Shown: piece after piece, positions 24,687-32,307 of the stretch
Layout: each line of letters begins with the position of its first letter
How positions within the stretch are numbered: position 1 is the first letter of the stretch
DNA from: Leucobacter denitrificans
Lineage (GTDB): Bacteria > Actinomycetota > Actinomycetes > Actinomycetales > Microbacteriaceae
Assembly: GCF_014396385.1 (NCBI RefSeq)
Contig: NZ_CP060716.1
Coordinates: forward strand, 744,001-808,000
Direction of reading: 5' to 3'
DNA: 64,000 bases
Program-made: the position numbers and the translations under genes
The notes under the pieces: model-generated
Database searches by the model: none
Seen by the model: the letters and a program-made list of their open reading frames with translations, nothing else
Told to the model about the DNA's origin: nothing

Positions 24687-26164
24687 TGGCCCCCGTGCGC
24701 CGCGGCACTCACCTCATCTTCACGAATGAAGATCGCAATTACCGCACCCACGCAGGCGACCGCGCCGCCCAGGTAGAACGCAACACTCGTACCGTGAGCG
24801 AGTGCTGAGCTTCCGACAGCGTCAGGAGATCCGGCAAATGCGACAGAGACCAGCGTCATGATCGTGACGAAAAGTGCGGTTCCCGCTGCACCAGCAACCT
24901 GCTGAACCGTTGAGATCAAAGCGCTGCCGTGCGACGCGAGGTGAAGCGGAAGCGATCCAAGCGATACAGAGAAGACCGGCGTAAAGACTCCGGCGAGCCC
25001 AACGCTCAGCAGCAGGTGCGTACCGACCACCTGCCAGATGCTCGTTGACTCACCCATGAGCCCCATCGCTCCAAGCGCGGCGGCAGTAATGAATGCACCT
25101 GGAATAAGCATCGGGCGAACGCCGTGTGCGTCGATAATGCGACCGACAAGTGGCCCGAGCAATCCCATGAGCAGCCCGCCGGGAAGCAGCACCAGACCGG
25201 CCTCAATTGGCTTGTATCCCAGCACATTCTGCAGGTAGATCGGCAGCAGGATCAGTGACCCAAACAGCGCCATCGAGCTGCAGATGAGCAGCACCGTTGA
25301 CAGCGCATACGGGCGGCTGCGGAAGGTACGCAAATCGAGGAGCGCACGGTCTTCACGCTGAAGTGAAATTTGGCGCCAAACAAAGAGCACGAGCGCCACG
25401 ACACCAACGATGACCGGAATGAATGGTTCGACAAATTGTTCGCCGTTCGCCGCGGCGCCGGCCTCGCTCAAACCGAAGACAAGCCCGCCGAACGCGAGCG
25501 CCGACAGCACCACCGAAACGATGTCGATCCGCACGACCTTGCGAATACCCACGTTCGGCATGCGCAACGAACCGAGCACGAGTGCGATGATCGCGATCGG
25601 GAGCACGAGCAAGAAGAGCCAGCGCCAGCTCAATACCTCGAGAATGAGCCCCGCGATTGTTGGCCCCAGCGCCGGAGCAACCGACATCACGATCGCAATG
25701 CGCCCCATGAGTTGGCCGCGGAGTTGCACAGGAACGAGCGTCACCACCGTGGTCATGAGCAGCGGCAGCATCACCGCCGTACCCGATGCCTGCACGACAC
25801 GACCGAGAATGAGCAATGCGAGCCCCGGAGCAACCGCAGAGATGAGCGTGCCGAGGCTGAACAGCGACATAGCCGCGATAAAGAGCGCCCGAGTCGGAAC
25901 GCGTTGGATGAGCATTCCCGTGATCGGAATGACCACGCTCATGGTGAGCAAGAACGCTGTGGTGAGCCACTGCCCCTCTGCGGCGGTGATATCGAGCGCT
26001 ACCATGAGTACCGGCAGGGCCAGGCCCATGATGGTTTCGTTAAGAATCACGACGAACGACGAACCAAGCAACAACCAAATTGCGAGTTTCTCTCGAGTTC
26101 CGAACGCCCGTTCGGCCGACTCTTGCGTGTTTTCCGATACAGATTCGGCGGGGTGCGTAGACAT
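24683..26164 (-). CDS. MFS multidrug exporter, DHA2 (EmrB/QacA) family, 14 membrane helices
   Basis: 493 residues, H+-coupled drug efflux. It has about 14 hydrophobic segments; the first begins IWLLLGSSFVVILNETIMGLALP with the conserved Asn-Glu/Asp in helix 1. LILGRVVQASGTAVMLPL is motif B/C-like and APALGPTIAGLILEVLSWRW is antiporter motif C. Both termini are cytoplasmic, and the C-terminus is short and His-rich (AAAHGGH). The drug spectrum cannot be predicted. It is divergent from the GNAT gene over 22 bases. Confidence 0.92.
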   Translation of the reverse strand: MSTHPAESVSENTQESAERAFGTREKLAIWLLLGSSFVVILNETIMGLALPVLMVALDITAAEGQWLTTAFLLTMSVVIPITGMLIQRVPTRALFIAAMSLFSLGTLISAVAPGLALLILGRVVQASGTAVMLPLLMTTVVTLVPVQLRGQLMGRIAIVMSVAPALGPTIAGLILEVLSWRWLFLLVLPIAIIALVLGSLRMPNVGIRKVVRIDIVSVVLSALAFGGLVFGLSEAGAAANGEQFVEPFIPVIVGVVALVLFVWRQISLQREDRALLDLRTFRSRPYALSTVLLICSSMALFGSLILLPIYLQNVLGYKPIEAGLVLLPGGLLMGLLGPLVGRIIDAHGVRPMLIPGAFITAAALGAMGLMGESTSIWQVVGTHLLLSVGLAGVFTPVFSVSLGSLPLHLASHGSALISTVQQVAGAAGTALFVTIMTLVSVAFAGSPDAVGSSALAHGTSVAFYLGGAVACVGAVIAIFIREDEVSAAAHGGH

Positions 26165-26186
26165 AGACTGCCTATTCTATTGTGAA

Positions 26187-26528
26187 ATGACCGTCTACCA
26201 TTGGCACATGGCGAACTATTCTGACGAAGAGGCAGCACTCGCTGACGGGATCCAGATTGTGCACGAACCCGATGCGAGCAGGTTCGCCGTGTATCAGCAG
26301 CAAGATGAGGCTCGATCACTCGTGGGCGAAGCGCACTATTCGCTTCGGCGCTCTGGCAAAGTCGACTTCGACCACACGCTCATCATTCCGAGGCTTCGCG
26401 GCACCGGCCTATCCAATCTGCTCGCGCAGCACGCACTCACCTCAGACGTCGCGAAGTCGAACGAGATCACCGCGTCATGCTGGTTTATTGCGCAGTACCT
26501 CGCGAGGAATCCCGAGCTCGCGCACTAG
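26187..26528 (+). CDS. GNAT-fold N-acetyltransferase-like protein (YjdJ type)
   Basis: 113 residues from the ATG at 26187; an ATG at 26208 giving 106 residues is equally plausible. It is of the small Gcn5-related YjdJ/COG2388 group: GEAHYSLRRSGKVDFDHTLI, the acetyl-CoA loop PRLRGTGLSNLLAQHAL (shortened Q/RxxGxG/A) and ITASCWFIAQYLARNPE at the end. The acceptor is unknown. TATTCT at 26173-26178 could be a -10 box giving a leaderless mRNA from 26187. Confidence 0.83.
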   Translation: MTVYHWHMANYSDEEAALADGIQIVHEPDASRFAVYQQQDEARSLVGEAHYSLRRSGKVDFDHTLIIPRLRGTGLSNLLAQHALTSDVAKSNEITASCWFIAQYLARNPELAH

Positions 26529-26549
26529 CAGCTGAGTGCGCCACGTACT

Positions 26550-27197
26550 CTACGGCCGCTTCGCGCCCTTGAACTTGACGAGTCCCTTGAGATTATTCTT
26601 TGGCGCCTGCTGCTGCACGAGTGCAGTGAGATCTTTCTCGATGAGCTGCTGAATACGGCCCTCGCGCTCGCTACGGTACTCCTCATCGTGACCACCACTG
26701 TAATAGGGATGGCTTGCGCGCTCTTTCAGCGAGTTACCGATCTCTTCCCAGGCGAGCTTTCGTGCCCGCTCGGCTGTCTCGCTAACGTACGTATCGTTCT
26801 CAGTGCGCTCCCTGAGCTCTGCGGCGACCTTCTCGTACACCTCTTGCCGGTGCCGAAGCGTGCGATTGTCGCCGCTACCGTACTCGGTTTCACTCCAAGC
26901 ACTGCGGCCACGGTCTCGTATCTCGCCCCGCACGCGCGAAATATGTCGCGCGTCTCGCTCTCGCTCAACCGCGAGTTCATTCAGCGAATCCCGAACCATC
27001 TCGAGAATCTGCTCTTCGCGATAGTCGGCGTGCTCTTTGAGCGCGTTCATAATGATCGCGTTTTTCACCCGCATGCGCACCGCGACATCAGCAACCAGCA
27101 GACCCTGTTCAACGATCTCTTCGACCGGAGCGAGCACCCGCTTTGGGAGGCGCCGTGGAGGTGTATTGCGCGACCTACGCCTGGTAAACCAACCCAT
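26550..27197 (-). CDS. conserved hypothetical, highly charged helical protein
   Basis: 215 residues; not recognised with confidence. The N-terminus is short and very basic (MGWFTRRRSRNTPPRRLPKR). A long charged helical region (about 30-165, rich in Glu, Arg and Ala, coiled-coil-like) follows, and the tail is basic (NLKGLVKFKGAKRP). No signal peptide, membrane helix or enzyme motif. A strong AGGAGGG site precedes the ATG. It is divergent from the riboswitch-controlled SMR pair and converges on the GNAT gene. Similar proteins seem common in Microbacteriaceae, but no function is claimed. Confidence 0.7.
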   Translation of the reverse strand: MGWFTRRRSRNTPPRRLPKRVLAPVEEIVEQGLLVADVAVRMRVKNAIIMNALKEHADYREEQILEMVRDSLNELAVERERDARHISRVRGEIRDRGRSAWSETEYGSGDNRTLRHRQEVYEKVAAELRERTENDTYVSETAERARKLAWEEIGNSLKERASHPYYSGGHDEEYRSEREGRIQQLIEKDLTALVQQQAPKNNLKGLVKFKGAKRP

Positions 27198-27307
27198 TCA
27201 GGGCCCTCCTGTCCTCACCACATCCATTATCTCCCACTACCGGGGTGTGTGAGCAGCACTTGCCCAGGTTACGGTGCGAGAATTGCCGGGATCCCGCTGA
27301 TCGGGAT

Positions 27308-27344
27308 GCGGACGAGGGAGCAGTACCCGCAATCGACGACTGCC
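27308..27344 (+). ncRNA. guanidine-III (mini-ykkC / ykkC-III) riboswitch
   Basis: The sequence matches the class III guanidine riboswitch in order and spacing: GCGG-ACGAGG-GAGCAGU-ACCCGC-...-GACGACUGC. P1 pairs 27308-27311 (GCGG) with 27327-27330 (CCGC). The pseudoknot pairs 27320-27324 (GCAGT) with 27339-27343 (ACTGC). From memory of the published aptamer the helices there are CCGG/CCGG and a GCCGU/ACGGC-type helix, so both differ here with pairing kept. AGGAAG, the ribosome site of the SMR gene, follows at once (27345-27350), so guanidinium binding should control translation. Known members sit upstream of SMR transporters, as here. Confidence 0.9.
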
Positions 27345-27355
27345 AGGAAGTAACA

Positions 27356-27676
27356 ATGACCCTCGCATGGATCATTCTTATTGCCAGCGGCCTCCTCGAA
27401 GCCGTCTGGGCGACCTCACTCGAAGCCTCTCAGGGCTTCAAAAAACTCAAACCGTCTCTGCTCTTCGCTGCGTCTGTGAGCGCGAGCATGGTCGGCTTAT
27501 CGTACGCAATGAACACCATCCCCGTCGGCACCGCTTACGCGGTATGGGTCGGGATCGGCGCGGTGCTCACAGCTGCGTGGGCGATGCTCAGCGGCGCTGA
27601 ACGACCAACGGTCATCCGCGTACTGCTGCTCATCGGTCTCATCGGCTGTGTCGTAGGCCTCAAGGTGGTGAGCTAG
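27356..27676 (+). CDS. SMR guanidinium exporter subunit (SugE/Gdx type)
   Basis: 106 residues and four membrane helices. Helix 1 carries the essential Glu15 and nearby Trp18 (ASGLLEAVWATSLEAS), and TIPVGTAYAVWVGIGAV is the SugE/Gdx signature of helix 3. It should export guanidinium in exchange for protons, as a heterodimer with the next gene product. ATG at 27356 with AGGAAG five bases upstream, directly after the guanidine-III riboswitch. The downstream gene starts on the base after its stop. Substrate is inferred from the riboswitch plus the helix-3 signature. Confidence 0.92.
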   Translation: MTLAWIILIASGLLEAVWATSLEASQGFKKLKPSLLFAASVSASMVGLSYAMNTIPVGTAYAVWVGIGAVLTAAWAMLSGAERPTVIRVLLLIGLIGCVVGLKVVS

Positions 27677-28066
27677 GTGACTAAGAAGGTTTCTACTGGC
27701 GCCCACTGGGTCGCACTCTTCGCGAGCGCTGGCCTCGAAGCTGCATGGGCACTCGCCCTCAGCGCGTCAAACGGATTCACCGTTCCACTGTGGACCATTG
27801 TGTTTCTTGTCTGCGGTGTACTCAGCATGGTGGGTCTCGGCTACGCGATGCGCGGCATTCCGATCAGTGTTGCCTACGCAATATGGACCGGAATCGGAGC
27901 TGCCCTCACGGTTTCTATCGCGATGATCTTGGGTTCTGAACCCGTTTCGGTGCTCAAGATCATCTTCTTGGGAGGAATCGTCGCGTGCGTCGTCGGTCTG
28001 CGCTTTACTGGCGAACCAACATCGGCGCAGGAACCCGCGACAGATCGTTCAATCGCTGAGGTCTGA
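27677..28066 (+). CDS. SMR guanidinium exporter, second subunit
   Basis: 129 residues and four membrane helices; Glu21 in helix 1 (FASAGLEAAWALALSAS) and GIPISVAYAIWTGIGAAL in helix 3. It has a longer hydrophilic C-terminal tail than its partner (GEPTSAQEPATDRS). The GTG at 27677 directly follows the TAG of the first SMR gene, so the two are coupled and should form a two-component pump. Paired SMR genes are usually obligate heterodimers with opposite membrane topologies. The 3' end overlaps the convergent DtxR-family gene by 18 bases. Confidence 0.9.
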   Translation: MTKKVSTGAHWVALFASAGLEAAWALALSASNGFTVPLWTIVFLVCGVLSMVGLGYAMRGIPISVAYAIWTGIGAALTVSIAMILGSEPVSVLKIIFLGGIVACVVGLRFTGEPTSAQEPATDRSIAEV

Positions 28067-28735
28067 CACCCAAACTGAGTTCGAGGCGGTGGTGCCGAGA
28101 ATTACCGGAGCACCACCCGCCTCGCCCCTTACGATTACCGCAACGGTTTCTGAGTAGGGCTCGCTGGGCTGCACCTCAAGTTCTGCGTCGACCACGATCC
28201 CGCGCGAAGCAAAGTACTGCAGCATGCCCGCGTCTGAGTCAGAAATGCGTTCGACTCGCACTGTAGACGGCGCGGTGGCGTCGGCGAGGAGCACGGCCTC
28301 GGGTCGGTGCACCCGGCCGTCTGCGCTCGGGATCGGATCGCCGTGCGGGTCTCTCGTCGGATATCCGAGAACACGGTCGATGCGATCCACCAAATCGTCG
28401 GTGACGGCGTGTTCGAGGCGGTCTGCCACGTCGTGCACCTCGTCCCACGAATATTCGAGTTGGCGCACGAGGAACGTCTCGAGCAGGCGGTGCCGACGGG
28501 TCATAAGCACGGCGAGTTCGCGACCCTCTGCCGTAAGGGTAACGGTGCCGTACCTCGCATGATCGATGAGTTCGTGCTCCGAGAGCTTGCGCAGCGCGTC
28601 AGATACCGTCGAGAGTCGCACCCCTGCCGTTTCAGCGATTGCAGAGTTCGTGATGGGCGCGTCTGACCACTCCTCAAGGCTCCAGATGACCTTGAGGTAG
28701 TTCTGCATGCTCGCAGTAATATTTTCGACGCTCAC
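28049..28735 (-). CDS. DtxR/MntR-family metal-dependent repressor
   Basis: 228 residues from GTG 28735. Winged helix (NYLKVIWSLEEW, then ETAGVRLSTVSDALRKLSEHEL), dimerisation/metal domain (RRHRLLETFLVRQLEY, WDEVHDVADRLEHAV) and a C-terminal FeoA/SH3-like domain (VERISDSDAGMLQYF to VWVSDLSD). At the position of the Fe-binding Cys of DtxR/IdeR there is Asp (VADRLEH), which suggests manganese rather than iron sensing. At the N-terminal ligand position, usually Met or Asp before YL, there is Asn. The start is set by a TACCCT box seven bases upstream. The target is probably a manganese transporter elsewhere. Confidence 0.9.
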   Translation of the reverse strand: MSVENITASMQNYLKVIWSLEEWSDAPITNSAIAETAGVRLSTVSDALRKLSEHELIDHARYGTVTLTAEGRELAVLMTRRHRLLETFLVRQLEYSWDEVHDVADRLEHAVTDDLVDRIDRVLGYPTRDPHGDPIPSADGRVHRPEAVLLADATAPSTVRVERISDSDAGMLQYFASRGIVVDAELEVQPSEPYSETVAVIVRGEAGGAPVILGTTASNSVWVSDLSD

Positions 28736-28748
28736 TCGATCAAGGGTA
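28736..28748 (-). promoter_or_regulatory. -10 box of the DtxR-family gene, leaderless type
   Basis: TACCCT at 28743-28748 (minus), seven bases, then GTG at 28735. Confidence 0.4.
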
Positions 28749-28796
28749 CCTGCCCCGCGGCTTGCCGGAAGGGGCGCGCGGGAGGACACTAAGAAT

Positions 28797-29201
28797 ATGA
28801 GCACTCCTGAGATTGCGGTTGCTCGCATCTATGACAGTCTGGGCGACGCTTCGGCCGATTCGCACACGGTGCGCGTGTTGGTGGATCGCCTCTGGCCTCG
28901 CGGGGTGAGCCGCGAACAGGCAGCCATAGACCTCTGGCCCAAGGAAGTGACCCCGAGCAACGATCTCAGAAAGTCGTGGCACGCCGATCCACAGGGACAC
29001 GAGCCCGAGCATTTCGAGGAGTTCAAAGCCTCATACCGTGAGGAGTTGCAGACAGATGCTGCGCAAGATGCGCTCGCAGAACTCGCGACTGCATTACGCG
29101 AGGAGAGGAGCGTGCTCCTCCTCACCGCTGCTAAAGATCCCGAGGTCAGTCACGTTCCGGTGATCCGCGAGGCGCTCAGCGATGCGCTACGCACCTCATA
29201 A
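28797..29201 (+). CDS. DUF488 family protein (YeaO-like)
   Basis: 134 residues. The family signature is RVLVDRLWPRGVSREQAAIDLWPKEVTPSNDLRKSW near the N-terminus, with HFEEFKASYREEL and a final VLLLTAAKDPEVSHVPVIREAL. The biochemical role of DUF488 is not established; the conserved Arg/Trp/Asp pattern suggests a small-molecule site. ATG at 28797 with GGGAGGA about 10 bases before it. Divergent from the DtxR-family gene over 61 bases, and converges on the MocR gene across one base. Confidence 0.85.
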   Translation: MSTPEIAVARIYDSLGDASADSHTVRVLVDRLWPRGVSREQAAIDLWPKEVTPSNDLRKSWHADPQGHEPEHFEEFKASYREELQTDAAQDALAELATALREERSVLLLTAAKDPEVSHVPVIREALSDALRTS

Positions 29202-29211
29202 CTCATGAGGT
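29193..29211. terminator. small hairpin spanning two convergent stop codons
   Basis: ACCTCAT (29193-29199) pairs with ATGAGGT (29205-29211) over a five-base loop. The stem contains the ends of the DUF488 and MocR genes. TT follows on the plus strand only, so termination is weakly supported. Confidence 0.35.
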
Positions 29212-30663
29212 TTCGAGGATGCGCCGAAGTGCGCGGAGCGCTTCATCGAACTCTGCGTTGTCCGATCCACCGAGCCCTATGACGATGCCGGCCATGCCAT
29301 CACCTTGGCGCTGCCAATATGCGCCAAGTGGCTGAGCTCCGAGCGCCGCTTCCTGCGCGGCAGCAACAGCGCTTGCTTCTCGGTCGCGTAACCGTGACTG
29401 GTTGGCGCCCACAAATTCGAGCACCGCGTGCAGGCCGCCATCCATTGGTCGAACGATCACGCCGGGCACGCCAGCGAACCTTTCAGAGACCAAATCCCTT
29501 CGTTCGGCGTATCGCCGCAGCAATCTGGCCGTGTGGCGTCGAAGTTCGCCGCTCGCAAGATAGTGAGCGAGCGCAGACTGCACTACCGCAGAAACCGGCC
29601 CTCCGAGCTCATGCCGTGCGGGCTCGACGAGCGAGCGAATCGAACGTGGCACCACCATGAACCCCGCAGACAGAGCAGGCGCGACGGTGCGCGAGAATGT
29701 GCCGAGCAACACCACCGAACCGGTTACCGCATCATCAAGTGCCGCAAGCGTCGGAAGCGGGCTTCCCGTGTAGCGCAGCTCCGAATCGAAATCGTCCTCC
29801 ACGATAATCACGCCGGAAGTGTGTGCCCACGCTAGGAGTTCTCGCCGACGCACGAGCGGTAGCGATCCGCCGAGTGGGTACTGATGACTCGGCGTCACAA
29901 TCACCACATCGAGCATGCCCTGCGGAAGCCTCGAGGTGTCGAGCCCCTCATCATCTGCCGGAAGCGCCACAATCTGAGCGCCGTGACGCGCAGCGACGCC
30001 GCGAAGCGACGGGAGCCCCGGGTCTTCGACCCCAACGGTCAGGCTTCTCCCCCGCGTCGTGCCGAGTGCCGTGAGCAAGAGGCCAAGCCCGTCTCTGGTT
30101 CCGGCGGTCACGATGACATCGCTCGCTGGCCGCGCGGTCGCACGCATACGGCGCAGGTGATCCGCAATCTCCTCGCGAAGCTGTGGATCGCCGAGCGGCG
30201 GAGCCACAACATGTGCCCTGACGGCCGCTTCACGCCAGGCCGCTCGCCACGCGGGACTATCGATTGCGCTCGGGATCGGCACGCCGGGTCGAAGCGGGCC
30301 GCGCGCAGCCTCGGTGGGGAGTTGACCCAACCCGGGTTCGAGCGTCTCACCTGTCTCCGGAGCCGCGTGCTTTACGTGCGTCGCACCGAGCTCAGGATTC
30401 ACCTCGGTTCCCCGGCCGTGCTTTGCGACGAGGTAGCCCTCGGCAATGAGTTGTTCATATGAGGAGACAACCACCCCGCGGGCAACCCCTAGGCGACGCG
30501 CGAGTTCGCGAGTCGCGGGAACCGTTTCGCCAGCACGCAGTGTTCCTGCGTCGATCGCATCTCTCAGCGCCGCCGCGAGCTGCATCGGGAGTGATACCTC
30601 TAATGCGCGATCCAGCTGCACGGGAAATTCCCGCGCAGCACTGGACGGCCGCGAATTAGGCAT
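29203..30663 (-). CDS. MocR-like regulator (GntR HTH + aminotransferase-like domain), PLP lysine replaced by Arg
   Basis: 486 residues. Winged GntR helix-turn-helix at about 20-85 (LPMQLAAALRDAIDAGTL, PATRELARRLGVARGVVVSSYEQL). The class I aminotransferase domain fills the rest (VTAGTRDGLGLLLTAL, VTPSHQYPLGGSLP, VEDDFDSELRYTGSPLP). At the place of the Schiff-base lysine (usually GTFSKxLxP) this protein reads GTFSRTVAP; codon CGC at 29689-29691, residue 325. It therefore cannot form the normal internal aldimine. The ATG at 30663 overlaps the end of the upstream hydrolase gene by eight bases; longer frames lie wholly inside that gene. Regulated genes are unknown. Confidence 0.87.
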   Translation of the reverse strand: MPNSRPSSAAREFPVQLDRALEVSLPMQLAAALRDAIDAGTLRAGETVPATRELARRLGVARGVVVSSYEQLIAEGYLVAKHGRGTEVNPELGATHVKHAAPETGETLEPGLGQLPTEAARGPLRPGVPIPSAIDSPAWRAAWREAAVRAHVVAPPLGDPQLREEIADHLRRMRATARPASDVIVTAGTRDGLGLLLTALGTTRGRSLTVGVEDPGLPSLRGVAARHGAQIVALPADDEGLDTSRLPQGMLDVVIVTPSHQYPLGGSLPLVRRRELLAWAHTSGVIIVEDDFDSELRYTGSPLPTLAALDDAVTGSVVLLGTFSRTVAPALSAGFMVVPRSIRSLVEPARHELGGPVSAVVQSALAHYLASGELRRHTARLLRRYAERRDLVSERFAGVPGVIVRPMDGGLHAVLEFVGANQSRLRDREASAVAAAQEAALGAQPLGAYWQRQGDGMAGIVIGLGGSDNAEFDEALRALRRILETS

Positions 30664-31741
30664 CGCGCGAGAGCCCGAGACCATCCTCGCCTGCGTCAAG
30701 CGGAGCGAGTATCTGCGCAAGATCAGCATTTTCAAGCTGCTCGATCGTGCGCGGATCCCACTTCGGGTTTCGATCCTTGTCGATGACCTGCGCGCGCACT
30801 CCCTCAGCGAAGTTCGGGAGCGTCGCAAACCTGGGCAGGATACGGAAATCGTCTTCGAGCACTCCCGCAAGGTCGAGCGACTCGGCACGGGTTCTCGCGA
30901 TCTGCGCGAGGGTGGCAGCGACGGACACCGGTGACATTTCGCGAATCAACTTGGCGATACTGCGAGCCTCCTCATGGGTACTCGCCTCGAGCGCGGTGAC
31001 GAGTCTGAGCGCTGCTCCCGCAGGATCCGCCACGACGCCCCGCTCATCACCCAGCGCAGCATCTGCGATCTCGTCAAACCACTCGCGCACCTGCAAAAGC
31101 GGCGACTCGGGTGCGGGCTCCGCGACGCTCGCAATCGCCGACTCAGGGTCAGTTCCAGCGGCGAGCGCCTCGCGCAGCGTCTCTAGGCGTTCGCTCGGCA
31201 CGTAATGGTCAGCAAACCCGAGCGCGATTGCGTCGCCCGGAGTGAGCTCTCCTGCGGTGATTGCGAGGTACTCGCCGAGTCTTCCCGGTGCGCGAGCGAG
31301 CAGCAGGTGACCTCCGACGTCTGGCATGAGCCCGATCCGCACCTCTGGCATAGCGAGCCGACTGCGCTCGGTGACGACCCTGTATGCCGCGTGCCCACCG
31401 AGTCCGATGCCGCCACCCATGGTGATGCCGTCCATGATCGCGACGACGGGCACCGCCGATGTGTGCACCTCGTGGTCGAGCGAGTACTCGAGGCGAAAGA
31501 GCACTCGCGTATCTGCAACCTGCGCAATCTCTTTGATGTCGCCGCCACCGCAGAATCCTCGTTCTCCGGCACCGTCGAGCAAGAAGACGGTTGACTCCCC
31601 TGGCTCTGCGAACGCCTCGCGCAGCGCCTGAAACATTTCAATGTTCAGCGCGTTGATGGCGCGTGGGCGATTCAGAGTGACGTGGGTGAGCGCTCCCTCG
31701 CGCTTCACGAGAATGAGTGGTTCAGTTGCCGCAACAGTCAT
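30656..31741 (-). CDS. 3-hydroxyisobutyryl-CoA hydrolase (enoyl-CoA hydratase superfamily)
   Basis: 361 residues, a crotonase fold with the C-terminal extension of the HIBYL-CoA hydrolases of valine catabolism. Oxyanion-hole and catalytic features: FCGGGDIKEI, DGITMGGGIGLGGHAAYRVVTE, MPEVRIGLMPDVGG, and the late signature NFAEGVRAQVIDKDRNPKW. It releases 3-hydroxyisobutyrate from its CoA ester. It sits between the broken MFS gene (20 bases upstream) and the MocR-like regulator (overlapping), all on the minus strand. No other valine genes are nearby, so a different acyl-CoA substrate is possible. Confidence 0.87.
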   Translation of the reverse strand: MTVAATEPLILVKREGALTHVTLNRPRAINALNIEMFQALREAFAEPGESTVFLLDGAGERGFCGGGDIKEIAQVADTRVLFRLEYSLDHEVHTSAVPVVAIMDGITMGGGIGLGGHAAYRVVTERSRLAMPEVRIGLMPDVGGHLLLARAPGRLGEYLAITAGELTPGDAIALGFADHYVPSERLETLREALAAGTDPESAIASVAEPAPESPLLQVREWFDEIADAALGDERGVVADPAGAALRLVTALEASTHEEARSIAKLIREMSPVSVAATLAQIARTRAESLDLAGVLEDDFRILPRFATLPNFAEGVRAQVIDKDRNPKWDPRTIEQLENADLAQILAPLDAGEDGLGLSRDA

Positions 31742-31761
31742 GGCGCCACGCTAGCAGGAAC

Positions 31762-32307
31762 TTAGGGCTGAGGGTTGCGGCCGTCGTACTGCTGGAACGA
31801 GCGCGCAGTGCGCAACAGGATGAGCATGACGCCGACGATGACCAGACCACCAAGGAGTGCGGGCGCCCAGATTGCGAGTGCGGTCGCAGCAACGCCCGCA
31901 ATGAGGTCGCCGACGCGCGGCCCTCCGGCAACCACGACATAGAAAATTCCCTGCATGCGACCGATGACATGGTCTGGAGCAGCCGACTGCAGGATCGTGG
32001 TGCGGAACACAGAACTCACGTTGTCAGAGGCACCCGCCCAGGCAAGGGCGATGCAACCGAGCACGATGGCGGGGAGCACGGGCGCTACTTCTGCGAGGCC
32101 CGAGTCGGTCGGCAATGGGGAGAACGCGGGAATCCCCGCGAAAAGCCCGGTAACGAGCAGCACGAGTCCGAATGCCAGCGTCGCTACACCGTACGAAGCG
32201 ATTGCGAGGGTCACTGCGCGACCCTGCCTGCGCACGGCGCCGAGTGGGCCAGAGAATAGGCTCGACAGCAGCGAGCCGATGGCAAACGCTGCGGTGAGCG
32301 CACCCAC
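31762..32307 (-). CDS. MFS transporter, C-terminal part (separated by frameshift)
   Basis: 181 residues containing the last four to five membrane helices of a 12-helix MFS protein (GALTAAFAIGSLLSSLFSGPLG, LAIASYGVATLAFGLVLLV, and GLVIVGVMLILLRTARSF at the end). It continues the frame of the upstream part if one G is added to the G run at 32321-32324. Alone it would not be a transporter. It overlaps the upstream frame by 97 bases because that frame reads on out of phase before stopping. Confidence 0.8.
   Translation of the reverse strand: MGALTAAFAIGSLLSSLFSGPLGAVRRQGRAVTLAIASYGVATLAFGLVLLVTGLFAGIPAFSPLPTDSGLAEVAPVLPAIVLGCIALAWAGASDNVSSVFRTTILQSAAPDHVIGRMQGIFYVVVAGGPRVGDLIAGVAATALAIWAPALLGGLVIVGVMLILLRTARSFQQYDGRNPQP

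Noticed and set aside
25370..26185. Long open frame (271 codons) on the plus strand opposite the DHA2 exporter
   Set aside because: Composition is Arg/His/Asp-rich without any fold or membrane pattern; it is the complement of well-conserved transporter codons.
30664..30888. 75-codon N-terminal extension of the MocR-like gene
   Set aside because: It is inside the hydrolase gene, Arg/Ser rich, and precedes the normal GntR start MPNSRPSSAA.
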